64,000 bases of DNA from RYN-230 sp963793825 (GTDB lineage: Bacteria; Actinomycetota; Actinomycetes; Streptosporangiales; Streptosporangiaceae), in the NCBI GenBank assembly GCA_963793825.1, contig CAWCBE010000008.1:62001-126000 (forward strand). The letters run 5' to 3'. Under the pieces are notes generated by a model, which was not told the DNA's origin, searched no databases, and saw only the letters and a list, made by a program, of their open reading frames with translations. The position numbers were made by a program, and so were the translations under genes. This document shows positions 24,291 to 33,422 of this stretch, piece after piece; the stretch's first letter is position 1; each line of letters opens with the position of its first letter.

Positions 24291-24830
24291 TCACAAATGA
24301 CGCGGCCGGGCCTGCGTGAAGCCCTGCGGCTTGAAGAACGCGCTGGAGGCCGGGCGCCAGAGCAGCCACACCGCAGCAGCGCCGACCAGCCAGGCCGCGA
24401 CGAACAGCGCGGTGCCGCCGTAGTACAGCACCGTCGCGCCGAACCCGGCATGGCTCACCGGCTGCGTGAAGTCGCCGCGCAGCTGCAGCGTCGCCAGGCC
24501 AAACAGTGCTGTGGACAGGATGCGCGCCCAGTTCTGGCCCTGGCCGTTCGCCCGCGCCATCCACAGCCACAGGGCGATCACGACCAGGCCGAAGACTATC
24601 CACAGCATGATGACGAGCGGTTTCTGGGCCGCGAGGCTGTAGCCCAGGAATCGTCCACGGGCGGCGGCCTTGATGTCGACGATGATAAGGGCCAGCCCGA
24701 TGATCAGCTCGACGGCGCTGACGGCGGCGCCTGCGTGCATGAGCTTGACCGCGGTCAGCACCGGCGCGGGAGCAGGAAGCCGCAATGGCTCGGCCGACGA
24801 CTGGCCGCTGGACGGGGAGGGCTGGTACAT
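24291..24830 (-). CDS. Four-helix membrane protein
   Basis: A 179-residue protein with four hydrophobic segments (AVKLMHAGAAVSAVELIIGL, VIMLWIVFGLVVIALWLWMA, ARILSTALFGLATLQL, TALFVAAWLVGAAAVWLLW) after a Pro/Ser-rich N terminus. This architecture is common in actinobacterial membrane proteins of unknown role. GGAGGTCACC immediately precedes the ATG at 24830, which fixes the start. It ends GRPASSAFFKPQGF-like with a short polar tail. No functional assignment. Confidence 0.82.
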   Translation of the reverse strand: MYQPSPSSGQSSAEPLRLPAPAPVLTAVKLMHAGAAVSAVELIIGLALIIVDIKAAARGRFLGYSLAAQKPLVIMLWIVFGLVVIALWLWMARANGQGQNWARILSTALFGLATLQLRGDFTQPVSHAGFGATVLYYGGTALFVAAWLVGAAAVWLLWRPASSAFFKPQGFTQARPRHL

Positions 24831-25349
24831 GGTGACCTCCGCCAGGGAGGGGCCGCCGAAGCCGGCGCGCCCTGTCAAAAAGTATCGCGCTTAAGCAGCA
24901 GCGTGCCAGCGCGGCCTTAACCCACGATTAAGGCGTCATTGTGTAAATGTCCCCGTGCTCCCCGTCTCCAGCGGACAGACAGCCCGCTATCTGCCCGTAC
25001 CACACAGAACGGATTAGCCAGCTCAGGCCGAACGACCGGCGGTCGCGGTCCAGCCGCCAGGCGGTGATCGGGCGGGCAGCCCGGCTACGACGCCGGGCAG
25101 CGGCGGGCAGGCTTGTTGCCGCGGGGCAAGGCCCAGGGCACCCTGGCGGCGCTGGATTCCGATGCACGCGTCGCCCTGGATGCGCCCGCCCAACGGCCCG
25201 CCTGCCTGGTACAAGGCGATTCCCTCGGCATCCGCCCAGGGGACGAACACGGCCGAGCCGTTTCTCCATCTTTGGAGGGCTCCTCATCGTGTTCGCGTGA
25301 GCGCGGGTAGGCGACCGGAAGTAGGTCGGCCGCGGTGGGCGGCCTCCGA
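24831..25349. other. 519-base gap without a supported gene
   Basis: No frame in this stretch has a recognisable domain or a convincing start with a ribosome site. The first 120 bases are AT-richer (TTAAG and TTAACC repeats) and probably hold the promoter of the membrane protein at 24291-24830. The rest reads like decayed coding sequence but cannot be assigned. Confidence 0.4.
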
Positions 25350-25736
25350 TCAGGGGCGGCGGTCCGCAAGGACGCAGAGCTCGTTCCCCTCTGGGTCGGC
25401 AAGTGCGACCCAGCTCTCATCGCCTTGGCCGACGTCGGCGTGTCGAGCACCTAGGTCGAGCAGGCGACGGACCTCTTCGTCTTGCTCCCTGTCGGTTGGG
25501 TTGACGTCGAGGTGGAGCCTGTTCTTGACGGTCTTGCCCTCGGGCACGTGCGCGAATGTCAACGTCGGTGGCACTGGGCCAAGGTGGTTCTTTCCTTCAG
25601 GCACCAACGGGGAGCCAATTGTGACAATTCCGTCGTCTTCCTCTTGCACCTTGTAGTCAAGGACCGAGCACCAGAACCGGGCGAGGCCCTTGGGATCGGC
25701 ACAGTCGATCGCAAGCTCGGTGAACTTACTGGTCAT
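25350..25736 (-). CDS. VOC-family (glyoxalase-like) protein
   Basis: A 128-residue vicinal-oxygen-chelate domain protein. It begins MTSKFTELAIDCADPKGLAR, with the FWCSVLDY segment typical of actinobacterial glyoxalase-like proteins, includes RLHLDVNPTDREQDEEVRRL, and ends ADPEGNELCVL with the metal-ligand Glu. It may be a dioxygenase or a resistance/sequestering protein; the substrate is unknown. GGGAGGT lies just before the ATG. Confidence 0.9.
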   Translation of the reverse strand: MTSKFTELAIDCADPKGLARFWCSVLDYKVQEEDDGIVTIGSPLVPEGKNHLGPVPPTLTFAHVPEGKTVKNRLHLDVNPTDREQDEEVRRLLDLGARHADVGQGDESWVALADPEGNELCVLADRRP

Positions 25737-25945
25737 GTCAGGACCTCCCAGTCAAGTGGCGGGTCCGCCCAAGGCCACACGCTAACCAGCCATGGTGGCC
25801 AGCCGAGCAACCAGACCGATCTGAACGCCTCTGGAGCGCTGTGAAGGCAACGCACCCCGATGACCGCGTAATCTCGCCCTGGGTGTATCGCCACCTCCGT
25901 ACCTGAGCTTGCGCGACTCGCGCTGGCCTGGCCGGTGCTAGGCGA

Positions 25946-27117
25946 GCTAAAGATCTCTAATGGTGGGGGTTACAGAAGGGTGTGAGGTCCAGGCCGGTTC
26001 CGGCGAGGAACCCTTCGAGGAGGGCGGGCCGGTACTGCATCCGTTTCAGCCGGGTCTTCACCAGGGCGGTCAGCTGGGCGAGGTTGCGCTTGGCCAGGTT
26101 GGCCAGGGATCTTTTCAGGTGTGACCACACCGGCTCGACCGGGTTGAGTTCGTGCGCATACGGCGGCAGCTGGCAGACGGTCAGCCAGTCCCGGGCCTCT
26201 ACCAGCTCCGTCATAGCGGCGCTGACGTGGGAATTCAGATTGTCCCAGACGACCACCAGCGGGCCGGCGAGCTGCTGATGCGCCGCGTCCAGGAGCCGGG
26301 CGTAGTCCGCCTCGGTGAAGCCCTTGCGCGGGTCTTTGCCGCGGCGGCGGGTCTTGTGCACGCGGTAGATCAGCCGGGGGCGGCACCCGGGCTTGATGGC
26401 GATGAGCGCGGCGAGCGAGACACGCTTGTTGCTGCCGCCGGTCACCGTCACCACCGGGGTGGTGCCCCGCCGTCCCCAGGTACGTCCTTTGGGCGGCCTT
26501 AAGCCCTGGCCAGATTCGTCTTCGAAGACGATCCAGGCGCCCAGGTCCGCCGCCGTCCTTTTACCGCCGGCCAGGTCTCCTCCCGCCACGCCGCAATCCG
26601 CGCCTCGTCGCGCTCGGCGGCCCGCCGTGCCGGGACCTGGACGCTCCAGCCGATCCGGTGCAGCAGCAGGTCCATCCCCGCCAGCGTGTACTCCACGCCG
26701 AACCGGCGGCGCACCACCTCAGCGATCCGGGCCAGCGTCCAGCACTGATCCTCATCCCAGCCCCAGGCCGCCGGCCCGGCGTCCAGCAGCGTCTGCAGTT
26801 CGCGCAGCTGGACCGCGCTCAGCTTGCACTTCGCCCCGCCCGCGCCCCGCGACGCCAGCGCCGCCCGGCCCCCCGCGCCCAGTGCCCGCCGCCACCGGTT
26901 CACCGACATCCGCGACACCCTGAAGCGCCGGGCCACCTCCCGGTCGCTGGCCCCCGCCTCGATTAACTCCGCGGCCGCCAGCCGCACCATCTCCCGGCGG
27001 GCCCGCTCAGCCGCGTCCAGCCCGCCACCATCCGGATACCTCATGCATCCGGCATACCTCAGGACAGGCCAGCCGTCACCACCAGGCCAGTAACCCCCGC
27101 CATTGAAGATCTTTAGC
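25946..27117 (-). mobile_element. IS630-family insertion sequence
   Basis: An element of about 1.17 kb. The left end (25946-25973) begins GCTAAAGATCTCTAATGG. The right end (27090-27117), read on the minus strand, begins GCTAAAGATCTTCAATGG. Both continue to GGGGGTTAC, giving 28-base terminal repeats with about 3 mismatches. A TA dinucleotide lies at 25948-25949 and 27114-27115, in line with IS630 insertion at TA. The single transposase spans two frames. Confidence 0.88.
25957..27044 (-). CDS. IS630 transposase, two overlapping frames
   Basis: The first frame (27044 to 26499) carries the helix-turn-helix part (GASDREVARRFRVSRMSVNR, then a second winged region GVEYTLAGMDLLLHRIGWS). The second frame (to 25957) carries the DDE nuclease: FEDESGQG (first Asp/Glu), VVWDNLNSH (second Asp) and LNPVEPVWSHLKR (last Glu). 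Continuity is restored by a -1 shift at GTAAAAGG (minus strand, 26557-26564), where an A4 run allows slippage: WPAVK in the first frame continues as RTAADLGAW in the second. The fused product is about 360 residues, normal for IS630. Either programmed frameshifting or a recent mutation explains this. Confidence 0.85.
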
Positions 27118-27297
27118 TTCGGAGCAGAAAGCCGAGCGCGCCCACCTGAGCGCAGGCGGGAACCGGCGTTACGGTCACTCGCGCGCACTGATTGCTCAAT
27201 AACCTGGATCACCGTATCTGTCGGCGATGCGGGCCAAGCCCTCTCGCATTTCAACAAGAGAGCCTGGCCCGTCTCCGGATTGACTGCCAGGCGATGG

Positions 27298-27867
27298 CTA
27301 CTGCTTGACTGTCAGTACGACGCTGCCCAGGAAGGAAGCGACTGCACCCTTACTAAGCGGGTTGGCATTGCCGTTGCACTGGCCCTTCTTCTTGCCCGAG
27401 GTGTATCTGGGCTCGAACGCGGCGAAGTAGACCCGCGCCGCGCCGGGTCCGGATGCCCCGGCGAATGCGCCGGTGCTCTTGCCGCCCAGGACCCTAAAGG
27501 TGATGTCCTGGGTAAATGTGAAGCGGCACGTCCTCGTGTTCTCCGTCTGGCTCGCATGTTTGTAGCCGGTGCCTTCGACCACGAGGTTCCCGGCCGAGGA
27601 CGAGACCGTGTGCGTCTTGGACTTGGAGCTGCCCAGGCTGAGGGTCCCGTGCGCGCTCACCACGCCTTGGAGATTTACCCGGACGATGAGGTTATTCGCC
27701 AGCGCCGCCTTGCCGTACAGAGCGCCCGAGATGACTTCCGGACCGGTGACAGACTTGGCGCCCGCCTGACTGCTCGCCAGCGCAGGTCCCCCCGCTAGCA
27801 CGACCGCAGCGGTACCGCCCGCCACCACAGCCAGCGCACCGAACTTCTCTCTAAGTCTTGCCTTCAT
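27298..27867 (-). CDS. Secreted protein of unknown function
   Basis: A 189-residue protein with a clear signal peptide: basic KARLREK, hydrophobic FGALAVVAGGTAAVVLAG, then GPALASS-QAGA. The mature part is beta-rich with Ser/Thr/Gly and contains VRVNLQGVVSAHGTLSLGSS and FTFTQDITFRVLGGKSTG. AGGAGGGGAGAAAC precedes the ATG at 27867, a strong site that fixes the start although the frame is open upstream into the integrase remnant. It has two Cys (TRTCRF, GQCNG), possibly a disulfide outside the cell. Role unknown. Confidence 0.8.
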   Translation of the reverse strand: MKARLREKFGALAVVAGGTAAVVLAGGPALASSQAGAKSVTGPEVISGALYGKAALANNLIVRVNLQGVVSAHGTLSLGSSKSKTHTVSSSAGNLVVEGTGYKHASQTENTRTCRFTFTQDITFRVLGGKSTGAFAGASGPGAARVYFAAFEPRYTSGKKKGQCNGNANPLSKGAVASFLGSVVLTVKQ

Positions 27868-28033
27868 GTTTCTCCCCTCCTGGACTGATGCCGCGGCGAG
27901 GCTCAAGCCTCCGCTCACAGGGGAGACAGTAGGTCCGGAGCGTTCCGGGAACGTTACGTAATGGCAGCACCCGGCACCCGGCAGCCGATCAAGAAATCGC
28001 GGGACCAGGGCGCGTTGGGAATGTCTCACAGCC

Positions 28034-28160
28034 TTCCCACGGACTGACCGGACGGTATTGGACATCGCCAGGGTAGAGAGATGGCCGTACAGGTCAAGGG
28101 TCGTGCTACTGCTGGCGTGCCCAGGCATGGTGAACACCAGGTCATCGGCACGCTTGCCAG
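28034..28160 (-). pseudogene. Tyrosine integrase C-terminal remnant
   Basis: The minus strand reads GKRADDLVFTMP, then GHASSSTTLDLYGHLS. The last part is the integrase box with HxxxxTTLxxYxH and the catalytic Tyr. In intact actinophage-type integrases DDLVFT and the GHASS box are separated by about 40 residues, so an internal deletion joins them. No N-terminal domain is present. It is the likely leftover of the element that entered near tRNA-Arg. Confidence 0.75.
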
Positions 28161-28218
28161 TCGTGGGTGCCCGCGGACCTGCCATCACGGCCCGGTGGGG
28201 AGTGCTTGAGCCCGGGGC

Positions 28219-28362
28219 TCATCCGGCGGGGACGGGAGCACGGTACCGCCGCTGCGCCTGCCGGGCCGGGAGGGTCTCGATCCTGCCGTGGCCGGTGAAC
28301 GCCCGCAGCCGGAAGTCGCGAGTCACTGCCTCGATGACAGTTGCCGGGTCAAGTTCGGCCAT
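28219..28362 (-). CDS. Small ORF, possibly a truncated regulator
   Basis: It encodes 47 residues: MAELDPATVIEAVTRDFRLR, then AFTGHGRIETLPARQAQRR. The second half resembles the start of DUF2087 domains (RLxxLPAKRxKR), which follow ArsR-type helices, but it stops early. Codon bias supports past coding. Probably a fragment. Confidence 0.3.
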   Translation of the reverse strand: MAELDPATVIEAVTRDFRLRAFTGHGRIETLPARQAQRRYRAPVPAG

Positions 28363-28506
28363 GCCTACAGTGTGATCCGCCCGCGCGCCCGGCGTACGGC
28401 CTGCCCGGCATGGTCAGCGCGCCCGGCCAGGGGCCGTTACCTCGGCAACTCTTGCGCCGCGTCATCAGTTGGAGGCCTGCCCATCGCCCATGGCAAAATC
28501 AGCTGG

Positions 28507-31500
28507 GTGCAGATCGGGATGCTTGGGCCATTCGAGGTTCGCACGGACGACGGCGTCCGCGCCGACGTGCCGGGCGCCCGGCTGCGCGGGCTGTTGATCG
28601 CCCTCGCGCTCGAACCAGGTCACGCAGTCCCGAAGGCGGCGCTCGTTGACTGGATTTGGGGTGAGCACCCGCCCGCCGACGCGGCGAATGCCCTGCAACG
28701 GTTGGTTTCCCGGCTGCGGAAGGCACTGCCGGAAGGGTTGGTCGAGGGGCAGCCGGACGGCTACCGCTTGAGAGTGGAACCCGACGCTGTCAACGCGGTG
28801 TGGTTCGAACGCCTCGTCGGCCAGGCCCGCAATGACGAGGATCCACGGCGGGTACGGCTGCTGCGCGAGGCCCTCGCATTGTGGCGCGGCGCGGCCATGC
28901 AGGACGTCGGTTTGCAGGATAGTGCCGCGTTTGACGCGGCGGTCACCCGGCTCGAGGGGCTGCGCCTGACTGCCATGGAGGATCGGTTCGATGCGGAGGT
29001 CAGCCTCGGCCACGGTGCGGAGCTGGTCACGGAACTGACCGACCTGATGGCCGCGCATCCGCTGCGAGAGCGGCTTGTCGCTGCGCTGATGCGTGCCCTC
29101 GTCGCGGCCGGCCGCGACACCGAGGCACTGCTCGTGTACCAGCGCACGAGAGAAGCCCTGGCCGACGCGCTGGGCGTCGACCCCGCACCGGAGCTGTCCG
29201 CATTGCACGTCGCGCTGCTGCGCGGCGAGTTGGGACGGCGGGAGGAAAACCGGAAGACCAACGTGCGTGCCGAGCTAACCAGCTTCGTCGGCAGGGACGC
29301 TGATGTCGCCGTGGTCCGCGAACTCATCGCCGGACATCGGCTCACCACCGTGATCGGGCCGGGCGGCTCGGGGAAGACCAGGCTGGCCACGGAAACCGCG
29401 CGCACGCTGCTCGGCGGCCTGCCGGACGGGGCCTGGCTGGTGGAGCTCGCAGCCATCGGCGCCGACGGTGACGTGGCGCAGTCGGCGCTCGCTGCGCTCG
29501 GCCTCCGGGATGCTCTGCTCGGCGGTACGCCGAACGCGGAGCCGACAGACCGGCTCATCGCCGCGATCGGCGAGCGGGCGGCGCTGCTCATTCTGGACAA
29601 TTGTGAGCACGTGATCGAGTCGGCGGCGGCGTTCGCCCACCGGGTGCTCGGGGAGTGTCAACGGCTGCGGATCCTGGCGACGAGCAGGGAACCGCTCGGC
29701 ATCACCGGTGAGGCGCTGTGGCTGGTCGAGCCGCTGGCCTTGCCGGAAAGGGACGCCAGCCCCGGTGAGATCGAGTCCTCTGCAGCCGTTCAGTTGCTGC
29801 GGGACCGGGCGGGCGCGGTGCGCAGGGATCTCGCGGTCAACGCCCGCACGTTGCCGACCATGGTGCGCGTCTGCCGGGCACTGGACGGGATGCCGCTGGC
29901 GATCGAACTGGCCGCGGCCAGGTTGCGCACCATGTCCCTCGATCAGCTCGCCAACCGTCTCGATGACCGGTTCCGCCTGCTCACCGGCGGCAGCCGTACC
30001 GCGCTGCCACGGCACCGGACGTTGCGCGCGGTGGTCGACTGGAGCTGGGAGCTGCTCACCGACGCCGAACGGGTGGTCCTGCGCAGGCTCGCGGTGTTCT
30101 CCGGCGGGGCGAGCCTGGTCGCGGCCGAGCAGGTCTGCCCCGGCGATGGGGTCGAGCAGGAGCAGGTGCTCGAGTTGCTGACCGCGCTGACCGAGAAATC
30201 GTTGCTGCTCACCGAGGAGGACAGCGCACCGCGCTACCGGATGCTCGACACGATCAAGGAATACGCCCGGGGCCGGCTCGCGGAGGCGGGGGAATCGGAC
30301 CTGGCACGCCATGCGCATCTCGCCTACTTCACCGGACTCGCCGAGACCGCGGATCCGCATCTGCGCCGTGCGGAGCAGTTGAAGTGGCTCGCCACGCTCG
30401 AGGCCGAGCATGACAACATCGCTGTTGCCCTGCGTGGCGCGCTCGCGGCCAGCGAGGCGGACAGGGCGATGCGGCTCGCGGCGGGCGCCGGCTGGTACTG
30501 GTGGCTCGGCGGGCACAAGGCCGAGGGCATCGAGCTGCTCATCGCGGCCACCAACACGCCCGGCGAGGTGACCGATGACGTCCAGGCCTGGGTGTATGCG
30601 CTTGTCGTGATGTTCATGAGCGACGGTCCGGGTGACCAGTACCTGGCGGAGGAGTGGATCCACAAGGCATACGGGTTCAGCCAGCGCAGTCAGCGCCGCC
30701 ACCCGGCGCTGGGGTTCGTTGCCGCGCTGGAACGCATGTTGCAGGGGCCGGACGCGTTCTTGCCCGCGTTCGAACCACTGCTGGACGATGAGGACCCGTG
30801 GGTACGCGCGCTGGCCCGGCTGCAACTCGGCAAGATGCGGATCATGCTCGGCCAGGACGGGCGGGACGCGGACGCGTATCTGGAGATGGCGCACGCCGAG
30901 TTCCGGGCGCTCGGCGAGCGGTGGGGGATCTCGTTCGCCCTGACCGAGCTGGCGGACCGAATCGCCACCCGCGGCGAGTTCGCCGGTGCGTGCGAGTACT
31001 ACGAACAGGCGATCGCGGTGGTCACCGAAGTCGGTGCTATCGAGGACGTCATCGGGCTGCGGTCGCGGCAGGCTCAGCTGTACTGGCTGCTGGGTGATGA
31101 GGAGTCGAGCACGGCTGCCATGGCCGAGGCACAGCGGTACGCGGAACGGGTCGCGTGGTCGTCTGCGCTGGCCGAGCTGGCCCTGGCGAAGGCGAAACTG
31201 GCCCGCTGGCGCGGCGACACCGAGCAGGCATACCGGCAACTCGGCGTCGCGACCACCATGCTGGGCGACGAAGCGGAGCAGGCGAACATCCGCGCGGTGA
31301 CACACGACCTGCTCGGCTACCTGGCCGGCGATCTCAGCGAGGCCCGTACGCATCGCGCGGCGGCATTCCAAGCCGCGTCCGAGGCGGGGCACGCACCCTT
31401 GATCGCGCAGGTACTCGTCGGGGTCGCGGACCTGGCCCTACGCTGCGACCAGTACGGGCAGGCCGCGCGGCTGCTCGCGGCAAGCGCCGGCGTGCGCGGA

Positions 31501-31644
31501 CTGCCGGATCGCTCCCAGCCGGATGTGGCCCGGATCGAGCAGGCCGTGCGGCGCCGCCTCGGCGAAGCGCGGTTCGCCGAGGCGACGCAGGAGGGGGCGC
31601 AGGCGAGCTGGCGTGAGCTGGTCGAAGCTACGCTCGCCTGCTGA
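28507..31644 (+). CDS. SARP/AfsR-type regulator (BTAD plus NB-ARC ATPase)
   Basis: A 1045-residue regulator. An OmpR-like DNA-binding domain comes first (MLGPFEVRTDDGV, then ANALQRLVSRLRKAL), followed by the bacterial transcriptional activator domain to about residue 245. The STAND ATPase has the P-loop VIGPGGSGKT around 284-292 and LLILDNCEH as Walker B. The C terminus is a TPR-like helical array. Such proteins switch on neighbouring secondary-metabolite or export genes. GTG at 28507 opens the conserved part although the frame is open 219 bases further; no strong ribosome site. It converges on the DUF4097/ABC genes, which are its likely targets. Confidence 0.9.
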   Translation: MQIGMLGPFEVRTDDGVRADVPGARLRGLLIALALEPGHAVPKAALVDWIWGEHPPADAANALQRLVSRLRKALPEGLVEGQPDGYRLRVEPDAVNAVWFERLVGQARNDEDPRRVRLLREALALWRGAAMQDVGLQDSAAFDAAVTRLEGLRLTAMEDRFDAEVSLGHGAELVTELTDLMAAHPLRERLVAALMRALVAAGRDTEALLVYQRTREALADALGVDPAPELSALHVALLRGELGRREENRKTNVRAELTSFVGRDADVAVVRELIAGHRLTTVIGPGGSGKTRLATETARTLLGGLPDGAWLVELAAIGADGDVAQSALAALGLRDALLGGTPNAEPTDRLIAAIGERAALLILDNCEHVIESAAAFAHRVLGECQRLRILATSREPLGITGEALWLVEPLALPERDASPGEIESSAAVQLLRDRAGAVRRDLAVNARTLPTMVRVCRALDGMPLAIELAAARLRTMSLDQLANRLDDRFRLLTGGSRTALPRHRTLRAVVDWSWELLTDAERVVLRRLAVFSGGASLVAAEQVCPGDGVEQEQVLELLTALTEKSLLLTEEDSAPRYRMLDTIKEYARGRLAEAGESDLARHAHLAYFTGLAETADPHLRRAEQLKWLATLEAEHDNIAVALRGALAASEADRAMRLAAGAGWYWWLGGHKAEGIELLIAATNTPGEVTDDVQAWVYALVVMFMSDGPGDQYLAEEWIHKAYGFSQRSQRRHPALGFVAALERMLQGPDAFLPAFEPLLDDEDPWVRALARLQLGKMRIMLGQDGRDADAYLEMAHAEFRALGERWGISFALTELADRIATRGEFAGACEYYEQAIAVVTEVGAIEDVIGLRSRQAQLYWLLGDEESSTAAMAEAQRYAERVAWSSALAELALAKAKLARWRGDTEQAYRQLGVATTMLGDEAEQANIRAVTHDLLGYLAGDLSEARTHRAAAFQAASEAGHAPLIAQVLVGVADLALRCDQYGQAARLLAASAGVRGLPDRSQPDVARIEQAVRRRLGEARFAEATQEGAQASWRELVEATLAC

Positions 31645-31660
31645 ACGTGGCACCCGGCAC

Positions 31661-31715
31661 AGGTACCCGACCAGGGCGATCCCGGCGCACCAGGCGATCG
31701 CGGCGGCGGCTGACC
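31661..31715 (-). pseudogene. ABC-2 permease C-terminal remnant (duplicate)
   Basis: The minus strand reads AAAAIAWCAGIALVGYL, against AAAALAWCAGIALAGYL at the end of the intact permease at 32661-33422. At DNA level about 50 bases match with about 5 differences and the same orientation. It is the tail of a second permease copy of which nothing else remains. Confidence 0.7.
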
Positions 31716-31754
31716 CTCAACGCGACGGCGCCATGGTGGCGCCGTCGCGTTGAG
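31716..31754. terminator. Bidirectional terminator between the SARP gene and the DUF4097 gene
   Basis: A perfect 18-bp stem (CTCAACGCGACGGCGCCA and TGGCGCCGTCGCGTTGAG) around the loop TGG. It ends one base before the stop codon of the minus-strand DUF4097 gene and follows the SARP gene, so it can serve both convergent transcripts. Confidence 0.85.
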
Positions 31755-31755
31755 G

Positions 31756-32592
31756 TCAGTTTGCTGCGCGTTGAATGATGATGTCGCCGTGCCGCGTGCG
31801 GGCGTGGATCGTCACGTTGTTGTCCGACGTGTCAGGGCTTTCCTGCGTCGGAACGGAGTTGCGCACCGCCCCTCGCTCGCTGTTGGCGTCCACCCTGGCC
31901 GCGGAGCCCTCGCTGATGCCGACCTCGATGTCTCCTGACCCGTTCAGCAGCTCCGCCTGACCGCGTGTCAACCGGCCGATCCGAATGGCGCCGTCGCCTG
32001 TTTTGGCGGTGACGCCGCCGTCGGCGCGGCCGATGTCGAAACCGCCGCTGCCACTGCTGAGATCGAGGTCGGCCGAGGCGTGGCCGATCCAGGTCTGCCC
32101 GCCCGACCTCGAGAGCGTGACGGGGCCCTTGACCTCGCTGATCCGCATTGCGAACGTCGCACCGTCGATGTTGGCGCGCTCGGAGATGTGGCCGATCGTG
32201 ACCTCGCCGGCCGCGATGTTCGCCTGCAGTGCGTTGATGCGATCGAGCTGGACCCGGCCCGATGCCATGTGCAGCTCGCACTCGCCAAATGAGCCGTCAG
32301 CGTGAACACTTGAGTGCGCCAGGTACGCGACGAGGCTGGAGCCTGCGGGCAGGTCGATCGTGATGACGGCGGAACCGTTCTTGTCGCCGGAGACGGTCGT
32401 TTTGACCGATAGCTGACGGCCGGCCAAGTCGACCTTGGTCTTGCTGGCCACCTTGACGTCCTTCTTGCTCGCCTTGTCGATGGGTTCGACCAGCACCACG
32501 GTGTCGGTCCGGTCGCTCGCGGTGACCCGCACCTGAGCACCGGCGACAACAACAGTGGCGGCGATGGGCCCTGGCGTGTCGAATGTGGGCAT
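31756..32592 (-). CDS. DUF4097 beta-repeat protein
   Basis: A 278-residue protein made of short beta-helix-like repeats (RVQLDRINALQANIAAGEVTI, IRISEVKGPVTLSRSGG-like units, GDGAIRIGRLTRGQAELLNG, GDIEVGISEGSA). The ladder of G-x-(V/I)-x-(V/I) motifs is the DUF4097 signature. No signal peptide or membrane anchor, so it is probably cytoplasmic. The same family often lies beside DrrAB-type transporters and SARP regulators in actinobacteria. The precise function is unknown. It lies 68 bases after the ABC permease gene on the same strand. Confidence 0.87.
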   Translation of the reverse strand: MPTFDTPGPIAATVVVAGAQVRVTASDRTDTVVLVEPIDKASKKDVKVASKTKVDLAGRQLSVKTTVSGDKNGSAVITIDLPAGSSLVAYLAHSSVHADGSFGECELHMASGRVQLDRINALQANIAAGEVTIGHISERANIDGATFAMRISEVKGPVTLSRSGGQTWIGHASADLDLSSGSGGFDIGRADGGVTAKTGDGAIRIGRLTRGQAELLNGSGDIEVGISEGSAARVDANSERGAVRNSVPTQESPDTSDNNVTIHARTRHGDIIIQRAAN

Positions 32593-32660
32593 GACAGCTC
32601 TCCTCTCGCGGCTTCGGGGTCAGCCCGATCACGGTCCTCGGAAGGCCATTGACCGGGAGG

Positions 32661-33422
32661 TCACGCGCGCCTCTTGAATGTAGCCAGCGCCCACAGGTAC
32701 CCGGCCAGGGCGATCCCGGCGCACCAGGCGAGAGCGGCGGCCGCCTGGCCGCCTGACGGGGTGCCGGCGAGCAGTCCTCGCAGCGATTCGATGATCGGGG
32801 TGAAGGGCTGATACTGCGCGAATTGCCGGACACCCTGTCCCATCTTGGCGGCGGGCACGATGGCGCTGCTCAGGAAGGGCAGCAGGATCAGCGGCACGAC
32901 GGTGAGGCCTGCGGATTCCGGGGTTTTCGCGGCCATGCCCAGCGCGACCGTGAGCCAGGCGGCCGCGAAAGCTGTCGCCGCGATGATGCCGACCGCGGTG
33001 AGCCAGTCCAGGGGGGTCGCAGGCGACCGGAACCCCAGCGCGAAGGCCATGCCGATGATGACCGCGATGGCGGCCGTGCTGCCCAGCATCGTGGCCAGTA
33101 CGTGACCGGTCAGGACGGCACCGCGGGAGACATTCATGACCTTGAACCGGTTGATGATGCCCTTGGTCATGTCGGAGTTCACGGATACCGCGGTGGCCGA
33201 CAGCCCGTAGGTGATGGCCAGCAGGATCAGGCCTGGTGTTGCGTATTGGATGTAGTGCTCGCCGACGTTGAATGCGTTGCCGAACACGTACACGAGTAGC
33301 AACATGAGCACGACCGGCATCAAAGTCCCGTTGAATATCGTGACCGGATTCCGAACGATGTGCCGGAAGTTGCGACGCAGCATGATCCGCGAATCGGTCA
33401 ACGGCGCTGAAGTGGTGCTCAT
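32661..33422 (-). CDS. ABC-2 type permease (DrrB-like)
   Basis: A 253-residue membrane protein with six hydrophobic helices and the DrrB-type features: an N-terminal amphipathic segment (MLRRNFRHIVRNPVTIFNG), TPGLILLAITYGLSATAVSV, the GIINRFKVMNVSRGAVLTGH loop and PLILLPFLSSAIVPAAKM. It forms the channel of a drug or lipid exporter with the ATPase encoded just upstream. The two genes overlap by ATGA (33419-33422), so translation is coupled. It ends ALATFKRRA. Substrate unknown. Confidence 0.9.
   Translation of the reverse strand: MSTTSAPLTDSRIMLRRNFRHIVRNPVTIFNGTLMPVVLMLLLVYVFGNAFNVGEHYIQYATPGLILLAITYGLSATAVSVNSDMTKGIINRFKVMNVSRGAVLTGHVLATMLGSTAAIAVIIGMAFALGFRSPATPLDWLTAVGIIAATAFAAAWLTVALGMAAKTPESAGLTVVPLILLPFLSSAIVPAAKMGQGVRQFAQYQPFTPIIESLRGLLAGTPSGGQAAAALAWCAGIALAGYLWALATFKRRA

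Noticed and set aside
24067..24603. Minus-strand frame overlapping the four-helix membrane gene
   Set aside because: It is out of frame with the gene that has a perfect ribosome site and helices.
25023..25287. Minus-strand frames in the gap before the VOC gene
   Set aside because: They contain short coding-like runs but no start, domain or continuity; could be decay, not enough to annotate.
29275..31392. 705-codon minus-strand frame opposite the SARP regulator
   Set aside because: Composition typical of an antisense shadow; no motif, and the plus strand is clearly coding.
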